DNA of 21,215 nt, taken from NCBI GenBank assembly GCA_905206345.1, contig CAJLGW010000026.1, positions 1 to 21,215 on the forward strand, read 5' to 3'. The stretch comes from an uncultured Sutterella sp. GTDB lineage: Bacteria; Pseudomonadota; Gammaproteobacteria; Burkholderiales; Burkholderiaceae_F. Made by a program: the position numbers and the translations under genes. Below the pieces are notes generated by a model, which saw only the letters and a program-made list of their open reading frames with translations, was not told the DNA's origin and made no database searches. Position 1 is the stretch's first letter; each line of letters opens with the position of its first letter. This document shows, in pieces, positions 15,131 through 21,215 of this stretch.

Positions 15131-16298
15131 AGGTGAATGGGCTGAAATTGTTGCAGTTTTTGCCTGTTTATCGAGAGGTCGCGTACCGACGGTAAAGGCT
15201 TGCGAAACAGGCCTGAAGGAGACCGGTGGCGAGGTTATTATCGCCGAAATGTCAATCGAACGGGCTAATGAGACGATTTTATATCGCTTCAATCGTGATA
15301 CTCCTCCTTTCAAATCAGTTTCAATATACATAAATAATAATTTGGTTGATACATTGCCTATGCACGAGGTATCAACTGACAGCCAAACCTTCATTGCTGC
15401 AGTAAAAGAGCAAGCAAATACTCATAAAAAAGGCAACTTTTCGGTTCCAGCCGCAGACGTATTGCTTAAAAAATATCATCTTGGTTCTGGCAAAACCAAG
15501 TCTACAATGAAACAAGATGTTGACTTGATTCTTATAGATCCTGATGGAATTCCGGTCCCGAAGTGTGGATTTTCTATCAAAAGTTTTGTTGGAGGAAATC
15601 CGACAATATTCAATGCGTCTAGAGCGGCGCGATTTAATTTTCGTTTAGATGGATCGAAAGCTCGGGAAGCTGTAGCTATTTCGAAAGAGATTCACTCCAC
15701 TAAGCCAAAGTCGTGGGTACAGATACTAATTCAAAGACTTTATTCAATTCATGCTTTAACATTATCCGTTGAAATTCCCGATAGAAGGTTTGAACGAAAT
15801 CTCGAACTATTGGATGCTAATATGCCATCAGTAATAGGAGCATTACTTTTAAATGCTTATTGTACTGGTGAAATGGCTTTGTCTAAAAATTTAAATGACG
15901 TGATCTTGCGAGATCCAATGGGGTTTGGTAAGGATGCGGATACGTTTTACACTTATCGAGTTAAACATTTTCTCAGAGCTGCAGCTTTAGGCTTTAGTTC
16001 ATCCAAACCATGGAATGGCCAGGAAGGGGCCGATGGCGGTATGCTTTTTGTTTCGAAGGATTGGAATTTATATTGTTTGATGAGTTCCAGAAAAGATTTC
16101 GAAGATTATTTGATTCGGACGTGCCGTTTTGAAAGCCCATCGTCATCCGAAAAAAAACACGGGGGTTATGGACGTGTTTTTGAGGAGTGGCATGGAACCT
16201 ATGTTGATCTTCTTTTGCAAGTACGGGAAGAAGATCCGTTTAAGAAAGGTCCATGCTCCCAGATCGAAAACCTTCAAGATCAAGCGAAATGTGAGTAA
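15099..16298 (+). CDS. Type II restriction endonuclease, HpaII family (CCGG)
   Basis: This enzyme should cut unmethylated CCGG. The family signature is the core CGFSIKSFVGGNPTIFNASRA (157-176) with Ser159-Ile-Lys161, preceded by the acidic DVDLILIDPDG (Asp140, Asp142); together these form the PD-(D/E)XK-like site. The N-terminal NRGEWAEI also fits. AAAGAGG lies about 10 bases before the ATG at 15099, inside the methyltransferase gene, so the start is sound. R.HpaII is about 358 residues, and the family usually ends in LQIRF or similar. Here the matching LLLQVR (to 16226) is followed by 23 further residues read from the antisense of larE, ending at 16298. This extension is probably an insertion scar. 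The gene is the last of the operon and converges on larE with 59 bases of shared coding sequence. Confidence 0.92.
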   Translation: MISQHSLLKNRGEWAEIVAVFACLSRGRVPTVKACETGLKETGGEVIIAEMSIERANETILYRFNRDTPPFKSVSIYINNNLVDTLPMHEVSTDSQTFIAAVKEQANTHKKGNFSVPAADVLLKKYHLGSGKTKSTMKQDVDLILIDPDGIPVPKCGFSIKSFVGGNPTIFNASRAARFNFRLDGSKAREAVAISKEIHSTKPKSWVQILIQRLYSIHALTLSVEIPDRRFERNLELLDANMPSVIGALLLNAYCTGEMALSKNLNDVILRDPMGFGKDADTFYTYRVKHFLRAAALGFSSSKPWNGQEGADGGMLFVSKDWNLYCLMSSRKDFEDYLIRTCRFESPSSSEKKHGGYGRVFEEWHGTYVDLLLQVREEDPFKKGPCSQIENLQDQAKCE

Positions 16299-17049
16299 AA
16301 CCCAACGATTTCAAAGTATTAGTGATCCCTTCTCGTTGCTCGAAAAGGCGTGCAACATCGCTTTTATCAACCTCAATGCGAGCCGTTGACTCATGAAGGC
16401 GGACGCGGACATTAAAAAAGCCCATGTCTTTAATAAAACGTTCTGCCTTATCAATTTTTTGCATCCAGTTACGATCAAGTGCTCGACCGTAGGGAAAACG
16501 CGTCGCCAAGCACGGAGAAGAGGGACGGTGAGCAACCTCAAGTCCTAATTCTTCCAACAGACTTCTGACTTCAGCTTTTGTGACACCACTGTAGGCCAAG
16601 GGACTAAAAATCCCTAATTCTTTGATGGCTTTAAGTCCCGGACGGTATTGACCAAGGTCATCGTGGTTGGTGCCGTCAATGACGTGCTCAATGTTGCGTT
16701 TTTTTGCAAAGTCCTTGAGCGTTGAAAATAAAAGCTTTTTGCAGTGATAGCAGCGATCACGGCCGTTAGCGACAATCTCCGGGTTCATCCATTCATTCAG
16801 ATGAAGTGCTTCGAAAGAAACATTCATTTTTTGAGCAAAACTTCGGGCAAGCTCTAAGTCTTCATTGGGACTGAGCTCCGTGTTGATATGAATTGCAACC
16901 AGATGAGTGCCGGCTTTTTGACAAGCACGAGAGAGCAAAACGAGTAAAAGCGCACTGTCGGCACCGCCTGAGAAGGCAAGCAGACAATCTTTTTGTGCCA
17001 GGCGATGCAAGCACACATCTAGTTTTTCTCGCTTTGCTAAATCTATCAT
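16240..17049 (-). CDS. larE: ATP-dependent sacrificial sulfur transferase LarE
   Basis: LarE adenylates the carboxyls of pyridinium-3,5-biscarboxylic acid mononucleotide and inserts sulfur, in many members taken from one of its own cysteines, to make the pincer ligand of lactate racemase. The PP-loop is LLAFSGGADS (23-32 counted from the ATG at 17049). Cys180 in SSPCLATRFPYG matches the sacrificial Cys176 of L. plantarum LarE, and RCYHCK (Cys100, Cys103) is the other conserved cysteine pair. The end LDLEGFRSGSMD is the family C-terminus, so the stop at 16240 is genuine although it lies inside the HpaII-type gene. A TTG at 17055, overlapping the larC stop, would add two residues; I prefer the ATG at 17049. 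It is the last gene of the lar operon, and no terminator is visible after it. Confidence 0.95.
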   Translation of the reverse strand: MIDLAKREKLDVCLHRLAQKDCLLAFSGGADSALLLVLLSRACQKAGTHLVAIHINTELSPNEDLELARSFAQKMNVSFEALHLNEWMNPEIVANGRDRCYHCKKLLFSTLKDFAKKRNIEHVIDGTNHDDLGQYRPGLKAIKELGIFSPLAYSGVTKAEVRSLLEELGLEVAHRPSSPCLATRFPYGRALDRNWMQKIDKAERFIKDMGFFNVRVRLHESTARIEVDKSDVARLFEQREGITNTLKSLGFTHISLDLEGFRSGSMDLS

Positions 17050-17051
17050 AA

Positions 17052-18344
17052 TCAAAAGGCTTTCAATGCGGTATTAAAGATAAGCTTAAAAGGAACGTTT
17101 TCTTTTAATGCCAGGGTTTTAACGCTTTCAAATTCTGGGTAATAAAATTTCTCGCCATCAGGGGCTGTACAGACCTTGACTTCAACTTCGCCGTAAGGGG
17201 TTTGAACCTTTATGATATCTCGTTTTAAAAGCGTGCGTTGAAGGGTTAATCGACGAATACCGATCGTGGTCGTTTCTCTAAAGATAATAGCTTCGAGAAC
17301 GTCACGAAGATTTTCTTTGCATAAAACCCTCAAAAGATACCCCGGACGATTCTTTTTCATGAAAATCGGGGAGTAGGACACATCAAGCGCCCCGGCTTCG
17401 AGCAATCGATCCATGGCATAACCCAATACTTCCGGGGTTGAGTCGTCAATGTTGGCTTCTAACTGGACAATTTCGTCTTGCGTATCCGTGTCTTGGTTCT
17501 CGGTAATCAACATTGCACGCAAAAAGCTAGGCCGTGCATATTGGCGTTTGCCGGCGCCCATTCCCATACGGTTGATTTTGTAGCTCCCGGTGGGCATATG
17601 CGAGCTTGCCTTCATCGCCGCTAAAATCGCAGCCCCCGTGGGCGTGATCAATTCGCCTTCAATATCAATGGTCTTTAAAGAAAGACCGTGCTCGGCAACG
17701 ATATTCGTAACCGCTGGTACCGGAATCGGCAAAATGCCGTGTTGGCATCGAACTGTTCCGTAGCCTTCGGATAAGTTTCTTATGATGACGCGATCAATTC
17801 CCAAATTGTCTAAGCAGACTGCGGCCGACAAAATATCAACGATCGAATCCACAGCACCCACTTCATGAAAATGCACCTGATGCAAGGGCTTACCATGAGC
17901 TTTCGCTTCGGCTTTGGCTAAGACTTCAAAGATGTCCAAGGCAATTTTTTTGGCATTGTCCGTTGCCGTTGTTTTTGCAATCAATGCGCCAATGTCAAAA
18001 AGCGAGCGATGGCTGTGCGAATGGTCATGGTGGTGATGTTCACTTTCGCCATGAGGATGCTCATGATCACCATGGTTGTGATCATGATCGTGTGTGTGAG
18101 TATGGTCATGACCGTGAAGGTACACCATGTCATGATCCTGGTTATCGTGCGTGAGCACGACATTGAAATCCAACATATCAAGCGCCGCTTTTTGCACTCG
18201 TTTGATTTCAATGGAAAATTCTTTTTCGGGTAAAGATTGCAGTACGGCGCGAAGCACGTTTTCATCGGCGCCTAAATCTAAGAGCGCAGCAACGGTCATG
18301 TCACCGCTGATGCCCATGGATGCGTCTAAACAAAGCGTCGTCAT
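17052..18344 (-). CDS. larC: Nickel insertion protein LarC, full length
   Basis: LarC inserts nickel into the pincer nucleotide in a CTP-dependent reaction (cyclometallase). The N-terminus DASMGISGDMTVAALLDLGA is the family signature, and the C-terminal part (VQLEANIDDSTPEVLGYAMD and after) is the second domain. In L. plantarum the gene is split into larC1/larC2 and joined by a programmed frameshift; here it is one intact 430-residue frame. Residues 66-112 hold about 20 histidines in alternating His-Asp/His-Thr runs, a likely nickel store or chelating loop. It starts 11 bases after larB ends, and its stop overlaps or abuts the larE start. The repeats in the His-rich part give several false frames on both strands. 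Confidence 0.95.
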   Translation of the reverse strand: MTTLCLDASMGISGDMTVAALLDLGADENVLRAVLQSLPEKEFSIEIKRVQKAALDMLDFNVVLTHDNQDHDMVYLHGHDHTHTHDHDHNHGDHEHPHGESEHHHHDHSHSHRSLFDIGALIAKTTATDNAKKIALDIFEVLAKAEAKAHGKPLHQVHFHEVGAVDSIVDILSAAVCLDNLGIDRVIIRNLSEGYGTVRCQHGILPIPVPAVTNIVAEHGLSLKTIDIEGELITPTGAAILAAMKASSHMPTGSYKINRMGMGAGKRQYARPSFLRAMLITENQDTDTQDEIVQLEANIDDSTPEVLGYAMDRLLEAGALDVSYSPIFMKKNRPGYLLRVLCKENLRDVLEAIIFRETTTIGIRRLTLQRTLLKRDIIKVQTPYGEVEVKVCTAPDGEKFYYPEFESVKTLALKENVPFKLIFNTALKAF

Positions 18345-18355
18345 TTTTACTATCC

Positions 18356-19105
18356 TTACTCGTGAAGTGCCAATCGATTCATTTGGGTGGCTAAATAGGC
18401 TGCGCCAAACCCGTTGTCAATATTGACAGTGCAAACGCCGTTGGAGCACGAATTCACCATCGTCAAAAGGGCAGAAAGTCCGTGGAAATTTGCACCATAA
18501 CCAACAGAGGTCGGCACGGCAATAACTGGGTTTTGAACCAAACCGCCAATGACCGAGGCCAATGCGCCTTCCATACCGGCGATGGCCACCACACAATTGG
18601 CTTTTTGAATGTCTTCGATTTTGGCTAAAAGGCGATGAAGGCCACTGACGCCGACGTCGTAATGTCGCTCAACGCGAGTCCCGAAGAATTCAGCGCATTG
18701 AGCACACTCTTCAGCGACTTTAATGTCGGCGGTGCCTGCCGTACAGACTGCAACCAATCCCTTAGGCTCTGCCGGCGCATCGTCAATTTTAACAACGCAA
18801 GAAATGGAGTCGTAGGAGAGGTGAGCAGGCATTACAGCTTTAAGACCCTCGTATTGGTTTTGAGAGCAACGCGTGCCCAGAACTCGACCTTCCTTTTCAT
18901 AAAGCTTTTTGAAGATGGCATTTAAATGGTCTTGTGCCTTTCCTTGGCAAAACACCACTTCAGCAAACCCAGAGCGAATCGGGCGGTGGGAGTCGAGTTT
19001 GGCAAAGCCCATTTCCTCAAAAGGCGCACGTTGAAGTTGTGCTTGAGCTTCTTCCAAACTGACGCTTCCGTCTTTAACACTTTCTAAAAGTTTCTTTATT
19101 TGCAT
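18356..19105 (-). CDS. larB: Nickel-pincer cofactor biosynthesis carboxylase LarB
   Basis: LarB carboxylates nicotinic acid adenine dinucleotide at C5 and hydrolyses it to the biscarboxylic mononucleotide, the first step of the pincer cofactor. The C-terminal two thirds resemble PurE-type AIR carboxylase: AVCTAGTADIKVAEE (119-133), VVAIAGMEGALASVIGGL (172-189), PVIAVPTSVGYG (193-204). Cys220 in NSCSNG probably matches the nucleophilic Cys221 of L. plantarum LarB. The N-terminal 100 residues are the usual leader domain. At 249 residues it is of normal length. GAGAAGAAG just before the ATG is the ribosome site. It follows larA after an 88-base gap with two hairpins and precedes larC by 11 bases. 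Confidence 0.94.
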   Translation of the reverse strand: MQIKKLLESVKDGSVSLEEAQAQLQRAPFEEMGFAKLDSHRPIRSGFAEVVFCQGKAQDHLNAIFKKLYEKEGRVLGTRCSQNQYEGLKAVMPAHLSYDSISCVVKIDDAPAEPKGLVAVCTAGTADIKVAEECAQCAEFFGTRVERHYDVGVSGLHRLLAKIEDIQKANCVVAIAGMEGALASVIGGLVQNPVIAVPTSVGYGANFHGLSALLTMVNSCSNGVCTVNIDNGFGAAYLATQMNRLALHE

Positions 19106-19120
19106 CTTCTTCTCAAAGCG

Positions 19121-19183
19121 AGCCCCACCGTGAGGCAGGGCTTTTTCTATTTAAGACTTTAATTTTTCGCACCTTACGTGCGA
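19121..19183 (-). promoter_or_regulatory. Tandem hairpins between larA and larB
   Basis: Two stem-loops sit in the 88-base gap. TCGCAC/GTGCGA (19167-19183, 5-base loop) comes first in the mRNA. AGCCC/GGGCT with an inner CC-GTGA-GG (19121-19142) comes second. Neither is followed by a T run on the - strand, so they are unlikely to stop lar transcription. They may protect the 3' end of a larA message or lower larB expression. On the + strand the second is followed by TTTTT and could end antisense transcription. Confidence 0.45.
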
Positions 19184-19193
19184 GGCTTTAAAG

Positions 19194-20471
19194 TTATTCA
19201 ACGCGAGGAACCGTGAGGCTGCCTTCCGGCATCAACACCGTTGCCGGATGTTCACCCACGTACTTCTTGGCGATTTCAAGTGCTTCTTCAACCGTGTCAA
19301 CAGCGGCCGTAAAGAGCATGTCTTTAGCTAATTGGCGATCCAAACCCGTCACCAAGATGTAGTGAGCGCCTTGAATCGGGCGGGCGATGGCAAAAGCCTT
19401 ATTGGCACCGATCTTAAAGTTATCCTTCAATTCGTCACGAATGGCTTCAAAGGAACCCAAACGACGGAAGGTTTCTTCCAAAACAACAGAACCGGAACCT
19501 TCTTCGCATTCTGCTAAAAGAATCACCACACCGTCTTTGCGGACAGCGCAAGCGGCGTTGTCCATCGTCTTTTGCATTTGATAGACGTTAATGTCCTTCG
19601 GGTAACCAGCGCAAGAAACGATAACCAAGTCAGCCTTCTTCGGAATAACGCAACCGTAGACTTGGTCAACAAACTTACATGCTTCCAAGTGAGCCGTGAT
19701 GTAGTCACCGGCAAACATACGAAGGAATTGGTGATGGGCGTTCAACACTGCGTTAAAGAGGAAGAGCGAACGGCCCTTGGCAAAGAGCTTGACGCCTTCG
19801 ATTTGGTCTTCGTAGCAGGGGTTGCCTTGAAGCTTGCCGAGTTGAGCGTTCGGATCCAACATGAAGCTGTGGTTGACACGTGTCGTTTCCATAGCCGTAC
19901 AACCCGGCAAAATGGCCTTACGACCACCACCGTAACCGGAGAAGTAGTGTTGCACGATACTGCCCGTGAGGATCACGTGGTCAACGTGGCAGAGGTGCTT
20001 ATTAACCCACACGGGCGTGCCGCGAGAGGTCGTACCGAAATACTCGAAATCTTCTTCCTTCTTGCATTCGTTGTTATACATCTTCAAACGACCGGCCACT
20101 TCAGCGCCCACGGCTTCAACCATTTCTTCATGGGTCATGTTGCGGTGTGTACCCAAAGAGAAGAGGATGTGCATGTTTTCATCGGGCACACCCAACTTGT
20201 TCATTTCGTTAACGAGCACCGGCATGAAGTCAAAGCTATTGGCCACACGCGTGAGGTCATTACAAATAAAAGCAACCGTGTCACCGGGCTTAATGATTTT
20301 GTCGATCGGGTCCAAGCCGATCGGATTGTAAATGGCATCCAAGACCCCTTGCTTGATGTCTTGCATCACGGGGAAGTCTTGCGTCACGACTTCTTTAATC
20401 ACATCAGACTCTTCGAATTCGAAGGTCTTGGTCGTGCGACCATAAGCAAATTCATATTTCTTTAATGCCAT
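19194..20471 (-). CDS. larA: Nickel-dependent lactate racemase (LarA)
   Basis: LarA interconverts L- and D-lactate by hydride transfer through a nickel-pincer cofactor bound covalently to a lysine. The key residues all fall one position after those of L. plantarum LarA: His109 in GTHRNM, His175 in IVQHYFSGYG, Lys185 in GGGRKAILPG and His201 in VNHSFM. AGYPKDINVYQMQK (288-301) is the conserved C-terminal active-site segment. The length, 425 residues, matches the family. AGGA about 8 bases before the ATG is the ribosome site. The family also includes racemases and epimerases of other 2-hydroxy acids, so the exact substrate is not certain, though the complete cofactor operon next to it is typical of the lactate system. 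No larR, larD or nickel transporter is in the window. Confidence 0.93.
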   Translation of the reverse strand: MALKKYEFAYGRTTKTFEFEESDVIKEVVTQDFPVMQDIKQGVLDAIYNPIGLDPIDKIIKPGDTVAFICNDLTRVANSFDFMPVLVNEMNKLGVPDENMHILFSLGTHRNMTHEEMVEAVGAEVAGRLKMYNNECKKEEDFEYFGTTSRGTPVWVNKHLCHVDHVILTGSIVQHYFSGYGGGRKAILPGCTAMETTRVNHSFMLDPNAQLGKLQGNPCYEDQIEGVKLFAKGRSLFLFNAVLNAHHQFLRMFAGDYITAHLEACKFVDQVYGCVIPKKADLVIVSCAGYPKDINVYQMQKTMDNAACAVRKDGVVILLAECEEGSGSVVLEETFRRLGSFEAIRDELKDNFKIGANKAFAIARPIQGAHYILVTGLDRQLAKDMLFTAAVDTVEEALEIAKKYVGEHPATVLMPEGSLTVPRVE

Positions 20472-20524
20472 AACCGATCCTTTAAAAAGAGAAAAGACGA
20501 TTTCGTCAATTTATTAACCCCAAT

Positions 20525-20559
20525 ATTGTAACGACTTCGTTTTTCATCGAAAGTTCGAT
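20525..20559 (-). promoter_or_regulatory. Candidate larA promoter with palindromic operator
   Basis: On the - strand TACAAT (complement of 20525-20530) is a good -10 box about 55 bases before larA; the matching -35 is poor. A perfect 14-base inverted repeat ATCGAA-AG-TTCGAT (20546-20559) lies 15 bases upstream of the -10 and would overlap the -35. It could bind a regulator of the operon. I cannot tell activator from repressor. Confidence 0.4.
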
Positions 20560-20593
20560 CTCGGTAAAAACACTTAATTCTTTTGATTGAATA

Positions 20594-20634
20594 ACAAAAA
20601 ATTGCATTCGACCGAGAGGTGAATCTCGGCCGAA
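20594..20634 (-). terminator. Possible - strand terminator upstream of larA
   Basis: TTCG-A-CCGAGA (20607-20617) pairs with TCTCGG-C-CGAA (20624-20634) around GGTGAA, giving 10 pairs with one mismatch. On the - strand it is followed, after five bases, by six T (20596-20601). It would end a leftward transcript entering from beyond 20640, where only the TnpB-like gene on the other strand is now found. Confidence 0.4.
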
Positions 20635-20722
20635 GCCAGAATTATTAAATCACTTTAAAGAAAATCAGTAAGAAATCCACGTAATTCATTGCGGGGATGA
20701 ATTACTGCAACTCATAACAATT

Positions 20723-20743
20723 ATTGATATAATGCATATCAAT
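20723..20743 (+). promoter_or_regulatory. Inverted repeat with TATAAT upstream of the TnpB-like gene
   Basis: ATTGATAT (20723-20730) and ATATCAAT (20736-20743) form an 8-bp stem with a 5-base loop. A consensus -10 box TATAAT lies at 20728-20733, about 42 bases before the GTG start; the -35 is weak. The repeat might be the left-end hairpin of the insertion element, an operator, or both. The TTGAT here also equals the target motif of some TnpB elements (ISDra2), which may be chance. Confidence 0.4.
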
Positions 20744-20774
20744 TCATGATCTTTCGTTCTATTGGGGTTATCAA

Positions 20775-21215
20775 GTGATTATCGGGCGTAAATTCAAAGC
20801 CAAGTTTGTTGATGACGCATCTCGCAGTGCTTACTTCACGTTTTCTGCTGCACAAATGCTCGTTTACAACGCTTCGGTTGAAGAGGCTCGATATTTCGAA
20901 TCCTTTGACCGAAAGTTCATCTCTTCCGTTCCTCGTCCCGAGGTCGATCAAAAGTATTCTCACTTGATTGATTTCAGTGTTGTTCCTTGGGTTAAAAGCG
21001 TTCCCAGTGGTGTCTATGGTGTCGGTGCTTACCTTCACTATCAGGCCCACAAGCGTTTTCAAAAAGGACTGACGTCTAAACCTCGCGTTCATCCCATCAA
21101 AAACGCTGATCGCCATTTGCTTTTGACGAAATCGTATTTTTCGATTCGAAAACTCAAAGGTCAATGGTATGAATTGACGTTTGGCAGCAAATCCAAACCG
21201 GGTGGTCGTGTGCTT
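20775..21215 (+). CDS. tnpB: TnpB/OrfB-like RNA-guided nuclease of the IS605 group, 3' cut by window end
   Basis: 147 residues are visible from a GTG start, open to the end of the window. The pattern follows the N-terminal part of TnpB (OrfB): a basic opening strand (IIGRKFKAKF), a helix with MLVYNASVEEARYF, then PWVKSVPSGVYGVGA and HYQAHKRFQKGL, which correspond to the family's 'P..vlq.al.dl..A...F..G' stretch, and a beta segment (YFSIRKLKGQWYELTFGSKS). TnpB is an omega-RNA-guided DNA nuclease that helps IS200/IS605 elements persist. The catalytic RuvC residues would lie beyond the window. GGGG at 20764-20767 is a possible ribosome site; an earlier ATG at 20746 is in another frame and stops after 10 codons. 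The overlapping - strand frame is a shadow. Assigned by pattern only. Confidence 0.65.
   Translation, partial: MIIGRKFKAKFVDDASRSAYFTFSAAQMLVYNASVEEARYFESFDRKFISSVPRPEVDQKYSHLIDFSVVPWVKSVPSGVYGVGAYLHYQAHKRFQKGLTSKPRVHPIKNADRHLLLTKSYFSIRKLKGQWYELTFGSKSKPGGRVL

Larger units (their letters stand above)
5813..16298 (+). other. Seven-gene defence island, one probable operon
   Basis: The order is GHKL ATPase, Z1 helicase, PD-(D/E)XK protein, AIPR protein, Vsr, m5C methyltransferase, HpaII endonuclease. Gaps are 16, 0, -4, 3, 18 and -32 bases, and I see no terminator between them. The block is visibly more AT-rich than the pfl and lar genes around it, which suggests transfer. No integrase, tRNA gene or flanking direct repeat is visible, so the means of entry is unknown. 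Confidence 0.85.

Noticed and set aside
17049..17055. TTG at 17055 as the larE start
   Set aside because: It would overlap the larC stop, but an ATG two codons later fits as well and needs no rare start; kept only as an alternative.
18000..18130. Dense short repeats that look like a repeat array
   Set aside because: They are codons for alternating His/Asp/Thr in the LarC histidine-rich segment, not a CRISPR or satellite array.
19572..20465. 297-codon + strand open frame
   Set aside because: Antisense to larA, in which all catalytic residues are present; a shadow.
20739..21164. 141-codon - strand open frame
   Set aside because: Antisense to the TnpB-like frame, has no recognisable motif and a composition typical of a shadow.

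Overview
The window looks like the chromosome of a facultative or strict anaerobe. It carries the oxygen-sensitive pyruvate formate-lyase pair pflB-pflA and a nickel-pincer lactate racemase operon larA-larB-larC-larE. Gene style and the Vsr/HpaII set fit a moderate-GC proteobacterium. A gut betaproteobacterium of the Sutterellaceae type is my guess, but it rests on impression and not on a search.

Layout from left to right. Bases 1-54 are the right end of an IS200/IS605-type element, whose hairpin is the 3' end of a TnpB guide RNA. It cuts into an M20 amidohydrolase gene that also has a frameshift (55-736, pseudogene). A perfect bidirectional terminator separates this from pflA and pflB, which run leftward (797-3781). 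Next come about 2 kb of AT-rich sequence with poorly known genes on the + strand: a small membrane protein, an overlapping secreted protein that is probably frameshifted, and a 179-residue orphan closed by a terminator.

The centre (5813-16298) is a seven-gene, tightly packed + strand operon that I read as a defence island. It encodes a MORC/MutL-like GHKL ATPase, a Z1-domain superfamily 2 helicase, a PD-(D/E)XK protein, an AIPR-family protein, a Vsr mismatch endonuclease, an HpaII-type cytosine-5 methyltransferase and an HpaII-type restriction endonuclease. Gaps range from 18 bp down to overlaps, so one transcript probably covers all seven. The last three genes form a classical CCGG restriction-modification set with its T:G repair enzyme. 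The first four resemble MORC-Z1 operons predicted by comparative genomics to act with DNA methylation. How the two halves work together is the main open question. The island is more AT-rich than the pfl and lar genes on either side, and its last gene runs 59 bp into the 3' end of larE on the other strand, which marks an insertion scar.

The right part (16240-20471, - strand) is larA-larB-larC-larE: the racemase and the three enzymes that build its nickel-pincer cofactor from nicotinic acid adenine dinucleotide. Tandem hairpins lie between larA and larB, and a 14-bp palindrome overlaps the candidate larA promoter. The window ends inside a TnpB-like gene (20775 onward), so IS605-type elements sit at both edges.
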